Below, piece by piece: positions 8,405-16,695 of a stretch of 29,695 bases of DNA. The notes under the pieces were generated by a model. That model saw only the letters and a program-made list of their open reading frames with translations, had not been told where the DNA came from and did no database searches. The DNA is from Caryophanales bacterium UBA1719 (GTDB lineage Bacteria > Bacillota_I > Bacilli_A > RFN20 > CAG-826): positions 3,469 through 33,163 of the forward strand of contig DCIT01000008.1 of assembly GCA_002317145.1 (NCBI GenBank). The letters are read 5' to 3'. The position numbers were made by a program, and so were the translations under genes. Position 1 is the first letter of the stretch, and each line of letters opens with the position of its first letter.

Positions 8405-9767
8405 GGCATCTCTTCTCTCTTTTAATTAAATCATAAACAATTGAATTAATCTTGCGCATATTAATTGATTTATATCCTAGTATGTTAGCTTCGCCTAATT
8501 TATCTCCACGAGTTATGTTGCATCTATTTGTATACATAATTTCACAAGGATTTTCTTTAGAAATAAATAGAATTAGAGAACAAGCAATGTCTAATTCTTC
8601 ATTAGATGGATTTGATTTATTAATAATTAAATGAGAACTTGATTTATCTTTTAAATGTAGCCAAGTGACATCGCTAGAATTTTTAAACATTTTAAAAGAT
8701 AAATAATCATTCTCTAATGAGTTCTTTCCATAATAATAAATCGCATCTTTATATTTTATATAATAAGGTAAATAAGCTTTTTCGTCTTTACCTTTAATTT
8801 GTTTAGACGATTTATTATTAATTAAATTATTAATTTCATCTTCGCTAGACAATTTTAAGATATCTAATTGATATTGTTCGTTCTCTAATTCTTTATTTAA
8901 GGAGATTAATATTTCGGCAGTGGATTGTAATGCTCTCTTACTCTTTTTATATTTATTAAAATAAATATTTGCATTCTCAATAGGAGATTTCATAGGATCT
9001 AATTTAATAGTTTTATATTCTTTATCTCCTTTATGAATTTCATTTACATTCATTAAGATAGTTTCGCCATATTCTTTATAATAGTTAGATTGTTTAGCGG
9101 ATTCTCTTTCCTCTTTTATTTTGTTAATTTTTCTAACCAAACCTTTTATTTTCTTTTCGTGTTTTTTAATGATTGGACTGAATAATTCTTTTTTGCGTTT
9201 TTCGATAGAATCATTAAATGATTTATCAACGTATTCTTGATACTCTTTTAAAGAAATAGTTGTGATATCAATATCATTAGTTTTTGCAGTAGGTAATTGA
9301 TATTTACTATTAGTAACTATTAATCTAGGCGCAGACAAATTAGTCTCATAAAACGCTCCTAAAATAATATTATCTTCATTAGTTAATATCATATTTGCAT
9401 GTGAATTAATTAACTCAATATATAAATAAAATGTATTGCGATGATAATAGGCATCTGTTGCAGATGTCGTAATGCGAATAACTTTATCATTGTTAATTAA
9501 TTCAATGTCATTAATTAAAGGTTTACCTTTTGTTAATAGCTTTTTGATAAAGTTATTCGGTAAACTTAATTCATCATAATTAGTTTTGATTAATCCAATA
9601 TGTGGGTTAGTGTTATCTAAATCTATTACTAATTTTTTATCTAAGTGCTTGATTGAGAATAAAAATAATCTAGAGTTTACTAAGGTAACCTCTTCGATTC
9701 TTTTATTAATTAAAGAAGATTTATAAGAATTAATGATCGTTGATAAATTCTTTAATGATAGGCGCAT
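8397..9767 (-). CDS. rqcH: NFACT family protein (RqcH/Rqc2-like), short
   Basis: NFACT proteins bind the 50S subunit with stalled peptidyl-tRNA and recruit Ala-tRNA to add C-terminal alanine tails (RqcH); older names call them fibronectin-binding. In the 456 residues the NFACT-N domain is at about 1-160, followed by a Lys/Glu-rich coiled coil at about 185-310 holding the family stretch LDPMKSPIENANIYFNKY at 256-273, then NFACT-R with TWLHLKDKSSSHLII at 368-382. It is about 100 residues shorter than the Bacillus protein. The MGRHSN-like motif is degenerate (INSHANMIL), and the Asp-Arg pair reported as needed for tRNA binding reads NDK at 93-95 in my alignment. The family call is firm; full RQC activity is uncertain. 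A TATTAT box lies six bases before the ATG. Confidence 0.87.
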   Translation of the reverse strand: MRLSLKNLSTIINSYKSSLINKRIEEVTLVNSRLFLFSIKHLDKKLVIDLDNTNPHIGLIKTNYDELSLPNNFIKKLLTKGKPLINDIELINNDKVIRITTSATDAYYHRNTFYLYIELINSHANMILTNEDNIILGAFYETNLSAPRLIVTNSKYQLPTAKTNDIDITTISLKEYQEYVDKSFNDSIEKRKKELFSPIIKKHEKKIKGLVRKINKIKEERESAKQSNYYKEYGETILMNVNEIHKGDKEYKTIKLDPMKSPIENANIYFNKYKKSKRALQSTAEILISLNKELENEQYQLDILKLSSEDEINNLINNKSSKQIKGKDEKAYLPYYIKYKDAIYYYGKNSLENDYLSFKMFKNSSDVTWLHLKDKSSSHLIINKSNPSNEELDIACSLILFISKENPCEIMYTNRCNITRGDKLGEANILGYKSINMRKINSIVYDLIKREKRCHE

Positions 9768-9773
9768 AAAAAT

Positions 9774-9779
9774 ATAATA
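9774..9779 (-). promoter_or_regulatory. -10 promoter element for NFACT gene, predicted leaderless
   Basis: On the minus strand TATTAT (5 of 6) ends six bases before the NFACT ATG, which places the transcription start on the A of the ATG. ATTACA at 9797-9802 (minus) is a 4-of-6 -35 box at 17 bp. There is no Shine-Dalgarno between the box and the start. Confidence 0.5.
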
Positions 9780-9795
9780 TATTTATTTTAATAAT

Positions 9796-9826
9796 TTGTA
9801 ATAAATTATTTAAATTTTGGTAAAAT
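9796..9826 (+). promoter_or_regulatory. Promoter for yitT gene, extended -10, predicted leaderless
   Basis: An extended -10, TGG followed by TAAAAT, is at 9818-9826. TTGTAA at 9796-9801 is a 4-of-6 -35 box with a long 19-bp spacer. The start of transcription would be 9833, one base before the ATG at 9834. The -35 overlaps that of the divergent NFACT promoter on the other strand, so the two genes may compete for polymerase or share control. Confidence 0.55.
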
Positions 9827-9833
9827 CTTACTT

Positions 9834-10724
9834 ATGGATAAAGATAGTTCAGGCACAATTAAATTACTAAAAGATATTCTAACAATAGTAATAGCTTCGG
9901 CTTGTGGTGCGGTTGGTATTTATATATTTACTAAGTCTGCGCACTTCGCTCCAGTAGGTGGAGATGGAATAGCGCAAATGCTTTCTGAAGTTACTCCAAT
10001 ATCTTTCTATTATTGGCAGTTGATTATTAATATTCCATTAATCATCTTAGGATTTATATTCTTAAAGAAGAAATATATTTTTTATACTTTAGGTTATATT
10101 TTATTATCTTCTTTATTTATCTTTATTTTTGATATTACAAAATGTCCAACTATAGAGTGTGAGAATGATACAGGATTAAGACTTTTATGTGCGGTTTTTG
10201 CTGGAATATGTTTAGGATTCCGTACAGGATTAATGCTTAGAATCGATGGTTCTAGTGGAGGTATGGATATACCTTCTTCTATATATGTTAAGAAGAATCC
10301 AGGTAAGAGCGCTGAAATTGTTATTGGTATTTTAAGTTTATTAGTAGCGGCATGTTCATATTTCTTATACCATGATTTTATTGCGATATTACTATCAGTA
10401 ATTGAGATGGTGGGATTAATGTTGTTCTCCGGAATTGCTCAAAGACAATCATTAGGAGTTTTAGAGTTTAAAATTGTTACTAAAAATCCTGAAGATGTTC
10501 GTAAATTGGTTATAAATAAATTTAGACATGGCGTGACTATTGTCGACTCTCAAGGTGGATTTACTAAGAATAAAGAAGTAATTATGTTTACAGTTATTCG
10601 TAGAAGAGAATTATCAAACTTCTTAACTGAACTTGGTAAAATTCCACATACTTTTGCTTATTATTCAGACGTTGATGGAGTATCAGGAAACTTCCGTTAT
10701 CGCAAAGAAGATAAAGCAAAATAA
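9834..10724 (+). CDS. YitT family membrane protein
   Basis: This 296-residue integral membrane protein has an N-terminal YitT (DUF161) part with about five or six hydrophobic helices (residues 10-215), including the family-typical GGDGIAQ near 42-48 and a glycine-rich DGSSGGMDI near 137-145. A C-terminal soluble DUF2179 domain (about 220-285) contains GVTIVDSQGGF and ends YSDVDGVSGNFRY. The biochemical role of YitT proteins is not established; transport has been proposed. It is a single gene, divergent from NFACT. The ATG has no ribosome binding site and lies directly behind an extended -10 box. Confidence 0.87.
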   Translation: MDKDSSGTIKLLKDILTIVIASACGAVGIYIFTKSAHFAPVGGDGIAQMLSEVTPISFYYWQLIINIPLIILGFIFLKKKYIFYTLGYILLSSLFIFIFDITKCPTIECENDTGLRLLCAVFAGICLGFRTGLMLRIDGSSGGMDIPSSIYVKKNPGKSAEIVIGILSLLVAACSYFLYHDFIAILLSVIEMVGLMLFSGIAQRQSLGVLEFKIVTKNPEDVRKLVINKFRHGVTIVDSQGGFTKNKEVIMFTVIRRRELSNFLTELGKIPHTFAYYSDVDGVSGNFRYRKEDKAK

Positions 10725-10734
10725 TTAGTATTAT

Positions 10735-10763
10735 TTGTATTAATCTAAATTATTAATTATAAT
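10735..10763 (+). promoter_or_regulatory. Promoter for the gmk-priA operon
   Basis: A perfect TATAAT is at 10758-10763, with TTGTAT at 10735-10740 at exactly 17 bp (the conserved TTG is present). Transcription should begin at about 10770, directly before TTG (10771) and four bases before ATG (10774). An 8-bp inverted repeat, AAATTATT/AATAATTT at 10747-10754 and 10761-10768, straddles the -10; in such AT-rich DNA this may be chance. Confidence 0.55.
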
Positions 10764-10773
10764 AATTTCATTG

Positions 10774-11355
10774 ATGAAAACTAATGGATTTTTAATAATT
10801 ATTGCTGGACCTTCTGGGGCTGGTAAATCAACAGTGAGAAAAGAAATTATAAAAAACAAATCTCTTAATCTTGTTTATTCAATATCTTCTACGACTAGAG
10901 CGAAACGTCGTGGAGAGGTTGATGGCAAAGATTATAATTTTGTTTCTAAAGATGAATTTTTACGTGAAGTTAAGAATAATGAGTTTTTAGAGTATGCAAG
11001 TTATTGTGATAACTATTATGGTACGAATAAATCCTTTGTCGATAAATTAAGAAAACAAGGAAAGAATGTTGTTTTAGAAATTGATTGTACAGGTGTATTT
11101 CAAGTATTAAAGAAATTTAAAAAGAGTGAGATTATAACTTTCTTTATTGTTCCTCCTTCTTTAGAAGAATTAGAGAAACGCATTAGAGGAAGATTAACTG
11201 AAACTGAAGCTACTCTTAGAGGTAGATTAAAAAGAGCGAAAGAAGAACTTAAGTTAACTGATAAATTTGATTACGTCATTGTTAATGATCGTCCTGAAAG
11301 AGCAGCAAAAGAAATATCAACTATTATTAAAAACGCCTTAGCGTTAAGAGGATAA
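10774..11355 (+). CDS. gmk: Guanylate kinase
   Basis: This enzyme converts GMP to GDP with ATP in purine nucleotide synthesis and salvage. It has 193 residues from the ATG at 10774. The P-loop GPSGAGKST is at 12-20, the GMP-binding region contains SSTTRAKRRGEVDGKDYNFV, and the lid holds the RIRGR arginines. Length is normal. A TTG directly upstream at 10771 could add one Met; I prefer ATG, but the promoter position would also fit the TTG. No Shine-Dalgarno precedes either. It is the first gene of a run reaching 20563, with priA starting two bases after its stop; gmk upstream of priA is common in Bacillota. Confidence 0.96.
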   Translation: MKTNGFLIIIAGPSGAGKSTVRKEIIKNKSLNLVYSISSTTRAKRRGEVDGKDYNFVSKDEFLREVKNNEFLEYASYCDNYYGTNKSFVDKLRKQGKNVVLEIDCTGVFQVLKKFKKSEIITFFIVPPSLEELEKRIRGRLTETEATLRGRLKRAKEELKLTDKFDYVIVNDRPERAAKEISTIIKNALALRG

Positions 11356-11357
11356 TT

Positions 11358-13550
11358 ATGGTTTTAGCAGAAGTACTTATAGAAAGAAGTGCTAATGCTT
11401 TAAATCGTCCATTTACATATTTATATACTTTTTCTAAACCACTAAAAATAGGTGTTAGAGTCTTAGTCAGTTTTGCAAGAAAAGAAGTTGTAGCTTATGT
11501 AGTTAATGTAATTAATGATAATCGCAGCGTAGACGAATATGAAAAAGATTCTGGATTTAAGTTATATAAAATAAAAAGTGTTATTGATGAAGAACCAATA
11601 TTAAATAATGAAATGCTTCAATTAGCAAAGCTAGTATCTTCATATTATTTATCCCCTTTTGTATCCGTACTTCAAGCAATGCTTCCTCCAAGTTTAAAAC
11701 CAAAATATTCAGCCTTATCTAAACCAAAAATACATTATGAAAAATATTTAGTTGTTAATAATGAAAATGTTTCTAGTCTTACTAAGAAACAATTAGAAGT
11801 GTTTAATATTATTAAAAATAATAAAGAAACTTTAAAATCAACAATTACATCTAAATCAATTATTGATAAATTACTAGAGAAAAATTTAATTAAAGAAGTA
11901 TTAAAAGAAGAATCAAGATTTAAAGTCCCTGAATACTTAAAAGAAAAACAAAAGATATTAACCTCTGATCAAGAAAATGCAGTTAAAGAAATATTAGAAA
12001 CTGATAAGAAAGTATCTTTAATTGAAGGAGTAACTGGATCAGGCAAAACAGAAATATATTTAAAACTTTGTGAAGCGATGATTAAACAAGGTAAGACTGC
12101 AATTATCTTAGTCCCTGAAATTTCTTTAACAAGCATCATGATGGAATATTATGTTCGTCGATTTAAAAATGATGTCGCAATTTTACACAGTGAATTAACT
12201 GCTGCAGAAAAATATGATGAATATCGTAAGATAGCGAATGGAAAAGCTAAAATAGTAATTGGTGCACGTAGTGCAATATTTGCTCCTATATCTAACTTAG
12301 GATTAATAATTATTGATGAAGAACACTCTGAATCATATAAACAAGATGTATTGCCAGCATATCACGCCAAAGAAATAGCTTTTATTAGAAGCAAACAAAT
12401 TGGATGCAAGATAGTTTTAGGAAGCGCAACTCCATCTTTAGAAAGTAAAGCTCGAGCTGAAAAAGGAATATATAAACATATTCTTATAAAAGAAAGAATT
12501 AATAAACAAGCCTTACCTAAAACTTATATTGTTAATATGCTTGATGCTAATAATTTAAGTCATGATTCAAGAATTATCTCTAATTTATTATTTAATAAAA
12601 TAAAAGAGAGATTAGATAAAAAAGAACAAATAATTTTATTAGTTAATCGTCGAGGATTTTCTACTTCGATAATGTGTAGAGAATGTGGAAATATTATTAA
12701 ATGTGATAATTGTGGTGTGCCACTTATTTATCATGATTCTGATAAATCACTTAAGTGTCATCACTGTGGACATTCACTTAAATTAGATAAATGTCCAGCA
12801 TGTGGATCTAAGTTTTTATCTAGAATTGGATTTGGTACTGAAAAAATTGAAAAAGAAATAAATAAATTATTCCCTCACGCTAAAACTCTTAGACTAGATG
12901 GAGATGTTGCTAAGAAGAGAACAACAACATTTAGAATATTAGATACATTCAGAAACAGACAAGCGGATATATTAATCGGAACTCAGATGATTGCAAAAGG
13001 TCATGATTTTCCTAATGTTACTTTAGTAGGTATTGTGTTAGCGGATATTGGACTATCATTACCAAGTTTTAGAAATAGAGAAATAGTATTTACTTTAATA
13101 ACTCAAGCCATAGGCAGAAGTGGAAGAGATAAGTTAATCGGTGAAGCAGTAGTTCAAACCTATTTACCTAATTCTAAAGTAATTAAGCAAGCTGCTGATC
13201 AAGACTATCATGCCTTTTATAATGAAGAAATGAGCATTAGAAAGCTCACACAGTATCCTCCCTATACTTATCTAGTCTCGTTAACTTTGAAGTCTAAAAA
13301 TGAGGATTTAGTGAATGACTACTCATCTTTAATAGTACATGAATTAAATAATCTAAAGATTACTGGTGTAACTATATTAGGACCATCAACACCTTATATA
13401 CCTTACGATAATAAATTGTTTATTAAAACGATATTAATTAAATATAAAAATGAAGAGAAAATAAGAAAATATATTGAAAATTTATTAATAACATTACAAA
13501 ATAAACCAGCATTAAGTATTCAAGTAAATGTGGATCCTTATGATTTTTAA
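11358..13550 (+). CDS. priA: Primosomal protein N', replication restart helicase PriA
   Basis: PriA reloads the replisome at stalled forks. The 730 residues hold an N-terminal DNA-binding part (about 1-190), the helicase P-loop GVTGSGKTE at 224-232, the DEEH box at 320-323 and GSATPS at 355-360. An eight-cysteine insert binds two zinc ions (C440, C443, C449, C452, C467, C470, C479, C482). Helicase motifs V and VI follow (IGTQMIAKGHDF, then QAIGRSGR). All catalytic and zinc residues are present. AGAGGA lies just upstream of the ATG. In Bacillus priA is followed by def-fmt-rsmB-rlmN; here an unknown 148-aa gene stands in that place. Confidence 0.96.
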   Translation: MVLAEVLIERSANALNRPFTYLYTFSKPLKIGVRVLVSFARKEVVAYVVNVINDNRSVDEYEKDSGFKLYKIKSVIDEEPILNNEMLQLAKLVSSYYLSPFVSVLQAMLPPSLKPKYSALSKPKIHYEKYLVVNNENVSSLTKKQLEVFNIIKNNKETLKSTITSKSIIDKLLEKNLIKEVLKEESRFKVPEYLKEKQKILTSDQENAVKEILETDKKVSLIEGVTGSGKTEIYLKLCEAMIKQGKTAIILVPEISLTSIMMEYYVRRFKNDVAILHSELTAAEKYDEYRKIANGKAKIVIGARSAIFAPISNLGLIIIDEEHSESYKQDVLPAYHAKEIAFIRSKQIGCKIVLGSATPSLESKARAEKGIYKHILIKERINKQALPKTYIVNMLDANNLSHDSRIISNLLFNKIKERLDKKEQIILLVNRRGFSTSIMCRECGNIIKCDNCGVPLIYHDSDKSLKCHHCGHSLKLDKCPACGSKFLSRIGFGTEKIEKEINKLFPHAKTLRLDGDVAKKRTTTFRILDTFRNRQADILIGTQMIAKGHDFPNVTLVGIVLADIGLSLPSFRNREIVFTLITQAIGRSGRDKLIGEAVVQTYLPNSKVIKQAADQDYHAFYNEEMSIRKLTQYPPYTYLVSLTLKSKNEDLVNDYSSLIVHELNNLKITGVTILGPSTPYIPYDNKLFIKTILIKYKNEEKIRKYIENLLITLQNKPALSIQVNVDPYDF

Positions 13551-13566
13551 TAGGAGATAAATAAAT

Positions 13567-14013
13567 ATGATTTTAATTAAAGTTTATGGATTAGACCAAT
13601 ACATAGTAGGTAACTATTCTAAAGAAAACACTAAAAATTTAGCTAAGCTATTTGAGTCTAAAGAAGAAGAGATTATGTTTTACTCACCTAACTCATATAT
13701 CTTTTATAAAGGTGTTGAACAAACTTCTTGGAACACTGTTATCGAAGTAGTCTGTGATGAAAAGCATCATCCATTACAAGCAAATATTACTAAATATTTA
13801 ATTGAATCATTTAAGTTATTTACAATTAACATTCATATTATATTTACATATACTCACTCTCATCATATCTTTGAGCATTTTAATAAAGAATATCCTCAAT
13901 ATATTGAAGATAAGAATTTAGTGAAAGTAGATAATGAAAATTTAGATGATGTTGATATCACTGATGAAGATCAAGTTTATACTGGAGATGTTTTTAAGAA
14001 GTTTAAAAAATAA
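13567..14013 (+). CDS. Unknown 148-aa protein between priA and rlmN
   Basis: I do not recognise this family. The protein looks soluble: no signal peptide and no clear membrane helix, though about 80-96 is hydrophobic (FKLFTINIHIIFTY). It has two histidine-rich patches, HH at 67-68 after C63 and THSHH at 96-100 with H90 and H104 nearby, which could bind a metal. The tail from about 115 is acidic (NLDDVDITDEDQ) and ends in KKFKK. A good TAGGAGA ribosome binding site lies ten bases before the ATG, and it sits between two conserved housekeeping genes in the same operon, so it is a real expressed gene. Metal binding is a guess from composition only. Confidence 0.8.
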   Translation: MILIKVYGLDQYIVGNYSKENTKNLAKLFESKEEEIMFYSPNSYIFYKGVEQTSWNTVIEVVCDEKHHPLQANITKYLIESFKLFTINIHIIFTYTHSHHIFEHFNKEYPQYIEDKNLVKVDNENLDDVDITDEDQVYTGDVFKKFKK

Positions 14014-14018
14014 TAAGT

Positions 14019-15053
14019 ATGTACAACTTATATAATTACTCATTAAAGCAATTACAAGATTTATTAGTTAATAAATATAATCAGAAACCTTTTCGTGCTA
14101 CTCAAATATTTACTTGGATATATTTAAAAGGCGTTTCTGATTTCTCTTTAATGAGTGATATATCCAAAGACTTTAGAGACATACTTAAAAAAGACTTTTG
14201 TTTAGTTAAACCAACTATCTTTAAAAAAGAAGAATCTAGTGATGGCACTATTAAATTCTTAACAAAGTTAAGTGATGATAACTTAGTCGAAACAGTTATC
14301 ATGCCTTATAACTATGGAAATGTATTATGTGTATCTAGTCAAGTAGGATGCAATATGGGATGTGCTTTCTGCGCTTCTGGGTTACTTAAAAAGAAAAGAA
14401 ATCTAGAGACTCATGAAATGGTTGGAGAATTATTGCTCGCAAATGAATTATTAAAAGATAAAAAGATTACTCATATTGTTGTTATGGGAACAGGTGAACC
14501 TTTTGATAATTATGATAATGTCATGAGCTTCATTAGAATTTGTAATGATCCTAAAGCGTTTGAAATAGGAGCCAGACATATAACAGTATCGACATGTGGA
14601 TTAGTAGATAAGATTAGACAATACGCTAAAGAAGGATTACAAATTAATTTAGCGATTTCATTACATGCTGCAACTGATGAAAAAAGAAATAAATTAATGA
14701 AAATAAATCAACGTTATCCACTAAAAGAGTTAATGGCAGCAACTAAAGAATATGTTCAAGTCGCTGATCGTAGAGTAACCTTTGAATATATCTTATTAAA
14801 AGATATAAATGACACAGAAGAAGATGCTAAGGCATTAGCAAAATTAGTGAAAGGTATATTAGCATATATTAATTTAATCCCTTATAATGAAGTTAAAGAA
14901 AACGAGTTTAAAAGAAGTGATAAATCTCGCGTTCATCAGTTTCTTGATTGGTTAACTAAGTTAGGAGTGCATGCTCAAATTAGAAAAGAATTTGGTAGTG
15001 ATATCTCTGCGGCTTGTGGACAATTAAGAGCAAAGGTTAAAGATAATGAGTAA
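14019..15053 (+). CDS. rlmN: 23S rRNA/tRNA adenine-C2 methyltransferase RlmN
   Basis: This radical SAM enzyme methylates C2 of A2503 in 23S rRNA and A37 in some tRNAs. In the 344 residues the iron-sulfur cluster motif is CNMGCAFC at 111-118 (C111, C115, C118). The GTGEP SAM-binding stretch (VVMGTGEPFDNYDNV) follows, and the catalytic C-terminal cysteine is C333 in SAACGQL. An N-terminal RNA-binding part precedes them. All key residues are present. It is followed by the phosphatase gene with an eight-base overlap. Cfr is a related alternative, but the housekeeping context favours RlmN. Confidence 0.95.
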   Translation: MYNLYNYSLKQLQDLLVNKYNQKPFRATQIFTWIYLKGVSDFSLMSDISKDFRDILKKDFCLVKPTIFKKEESSDGTIKFLTKLSDDNLVETVIMPYNYGNVLCVSSQVGCNMGCAFCASGLLKKKRNLETHEMVGELLLANELLKDKKITHIVVMGTGEPFDNYDNVMSFIRICNDPKAFEIGARHITVSTCGLVDKIRQYAKEGLQINLAISLHAATDEKRNKLMKINQRYPLKELMAATKEYVQVADRRVTFEYILLKDINDTEEDAKALAKLVKGILAYINLIPYNEVKENEFKRSDKSRVHQFLDWLTKLGVHAQIRKEFGSDISAACGQLRAKVKDNE

Positions 15054-15813
15054 AGATTCTAAAAGCAAATACATCCATGATTATTCATATCTCACTGACA
15101 TTGGTCGTGTTCGTTTAACAAACGAAGATCGCGCTTTAGTTTTAAATTATCAGGATGAAATATTAATAATTGTAGCGGATGGGATGGGTGGTCATAATAA
15201 AGGTGACTATGCTTCTAAACGCGCGATAGATATGATTGGTAACGCTTTTAAAAATCGTCGCTTTAAATTTCTATCTATATTAATAGGAAAATTATGGCTA
15301 CATAATATTGTTAATAAGACTAATAGAGAAATTTATAATACAGCCGAAAATAATCCTTTATATAAAGGTATGGGTACAACATTAGTTGTAGCATTAATAA
15401 AAAACAACAATATGGTTATTTTAAATGCCGGTGATTCTCGTGCATATATTTATAAAAATAACGATTTAAAACTTTTAAGTGAAGATGATAGTTATGTTAA
15501 TTTCTTAAAAAATACTGGTAAGGTTAGTGAATCTGAAGCTGATAAAAGCAAAGATAAAAATATTTTATTAAATGCTTTAGGAATTTATCCTTCTATTTCT
15601 TTTGATTCAAGAATGCATCGATATCATAATGAACCTTTATTATTATGCTCAGATGGAGTTTATAATAATTTATCTAAAACTGAATTAATTAATATATTAA
15701 CTAGTAACGAAGATAGCAAGAATAAAGTAATGAGTATTATTTTAAAAGCTAATGAAAATGGTGGATCTGATAATTTAGGTGTTGCTATTTACTCGCGCAA
15801 GGAGAATAAATAA
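15046..15813 (+). CDS. prpC: PP2C-family protein phosphatase (PrpC/Stp type)
   Basis: This metal-dependent Ser/Thr phosphatase reverses the partner kinase encoded next to it. In the 255 residues the PPM motifs appear in order: TNEDRA at 25-30, ADGMGGH at 44-50, GMGTTLV at 108-114, NAGDSRAY at 127-134, CSDGVYNN at 201-208 and GGSDNLGV at 239-246. The metal-binding aspartates D45, D203 and D242 are present. No membrane segment is seen. The gene overlaps rlmN by eight bases and shares its last base with the kinase start, the usual prpC-prkC pairing. Confidence 0.94.
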   Translation: MSKDSKSKYIHDYSYLTDIGRVRLTNEDRALVLNYQDEILIIVADGMGGHNKGDYASKRAIDMIGNAFKNRRFKFLSILIGKLWLHNIVNKTNREIYNTAENNPLYKGMGTTLVVALIKNNNMVILNAGDSRAYIYKNNDLKLLSEDDSYVNFLKNTGKVSESEADKSKDKNILLNALGIYPSISFDSRMHRYHNEPLLLCSDGVYNNLSKTELINILTSNEDSKNKVMSIILKANENGGSDNLGVAIYSRKENK

Positions 15814-16694
15814 TGATTAGAATCGGTGATAAAATTCAAAATCGTTATCGCATAGTCTCACGTATTGCCCAAGGTGGAATGAGTGAGATTTATGAAGCGC
15901 AAGATACAGTTTCTAAAAGATCATGCGCAATAAAATTCTTATTAGAATCTTTATTAAAAGATGATCGCAACTTAAGAAGATTTGCTCATGAAGCAAAAGT
16001 TGCTTCAAGATTAAATCATCCTAATATTTGTCGAGTATATGATTTCGGTACTTTTGAATCTCGTCCATTTATTGTCTTTGAATTAATAAGCGGTCAAACA
16101 TTAGGAAATAAACTTAAATTACATAGCTATGTTTCTTATATTGAAGCTTGTGAGATTATAATTCAAATTTGTGATGTTTTAACTTATATCCACACTAGAG
16201 GAATAATCCATAGAGATATCAAACCAGATAATATTTATTATCAATATGATGGTGGAGTTAAATTATCAGACTTTGGTATTGCCTTAGATTTAACTAATAA
16301 GACTAGAGATGATATGGTTTTAATTGGCAGTGTTCATTATCTAGCTCCAGAAGTTTGTAAAGGTGGAGACGTTACTCGTTTAGCGGATATTTATTCTTTA
16401 GGAATAACATTCTTTGAACTAGTTACTCATACTTTGCCTTTTATGAAAGATGATCCACTTGAAGTTGCTGTTAGCCAAGTCAATGATCCAATGCCATTAC
16501 CAACTACTATTGTTACTGATTTACCTAAACCAATTGAAAAGATAATATTAAAAGCAACAGCAAAGAATCCAAAAGAAAGATATCAATCTGTTAGAGAAAT
16601 GCGAGATGATTTACAAATTATCTTAGCTAATAAAAATAAATTTGCTAAACGCAAATCCTTACTACAAAGATTATTTGGTTTTAGAGGAGAATGA
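15813..16694 (+). CDS. prkC: Ser/Thr protein kinase, PrkC-like, lacking PASTA domains
   Basis: This Hanks-type kinase consists of a catalytic domain only. In the 293 residues the glycine loop is AQGGMSEIYEA at 19-29, the ATP lysine is K41 in CAIKF, the catalytic loop is HRDIKPDN at 133-140, DFG is at 153-155 and the APE box is at 178-180. Classical PrkC/StkP proteins continue with a membrane helix and several extracellular PASTA repeats that sense peptidoglycan. Here the protein stops after the kinase fold with a basic tail KRKSLLQRLFGF, so it should be cytosolic or peripherally bound. A good AAGGAG ribosome binding site precedes it. In Bacillus rsgA follows; here rpe follows directly. Confidence 0.93.
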   Translation: MIRIGDKIQNRYRIVSRIAQGGMSEIYEAQDTVSKRSCAIKFLLESLLKDDRNLRRFAHEAKVASRLNHPNICRVYDFGTFESRPFIVFELISGQTLGNKLKLHSYVSYIEACEIIIQICDVLTYIHTRGIIHRDIKPDNIYYQYDGGVKLSDFGIALDLTNKTRDDMVLIGSVHYLAPEVCKGGDVTRLADIYSLGITFFELVTHTLPFMKDDPLEVAVSQVNDPMPLPTTIVTDLPKPIEKIILKATAKNPKERYQSVREMRDDLQIILANKNKFAKRKSLLQRLFGFRGE

Positions 16695-16695
16695 T

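Noticed and set aside
16642..16695. Upstream in-frame ATG extending rpe by 18 residues
   Set aside because: It lies inside prkC, has no ribosome binding site, and the extra residues have no counterpart in the family; the ATG at 16696 has a strong AGAGGAGA.
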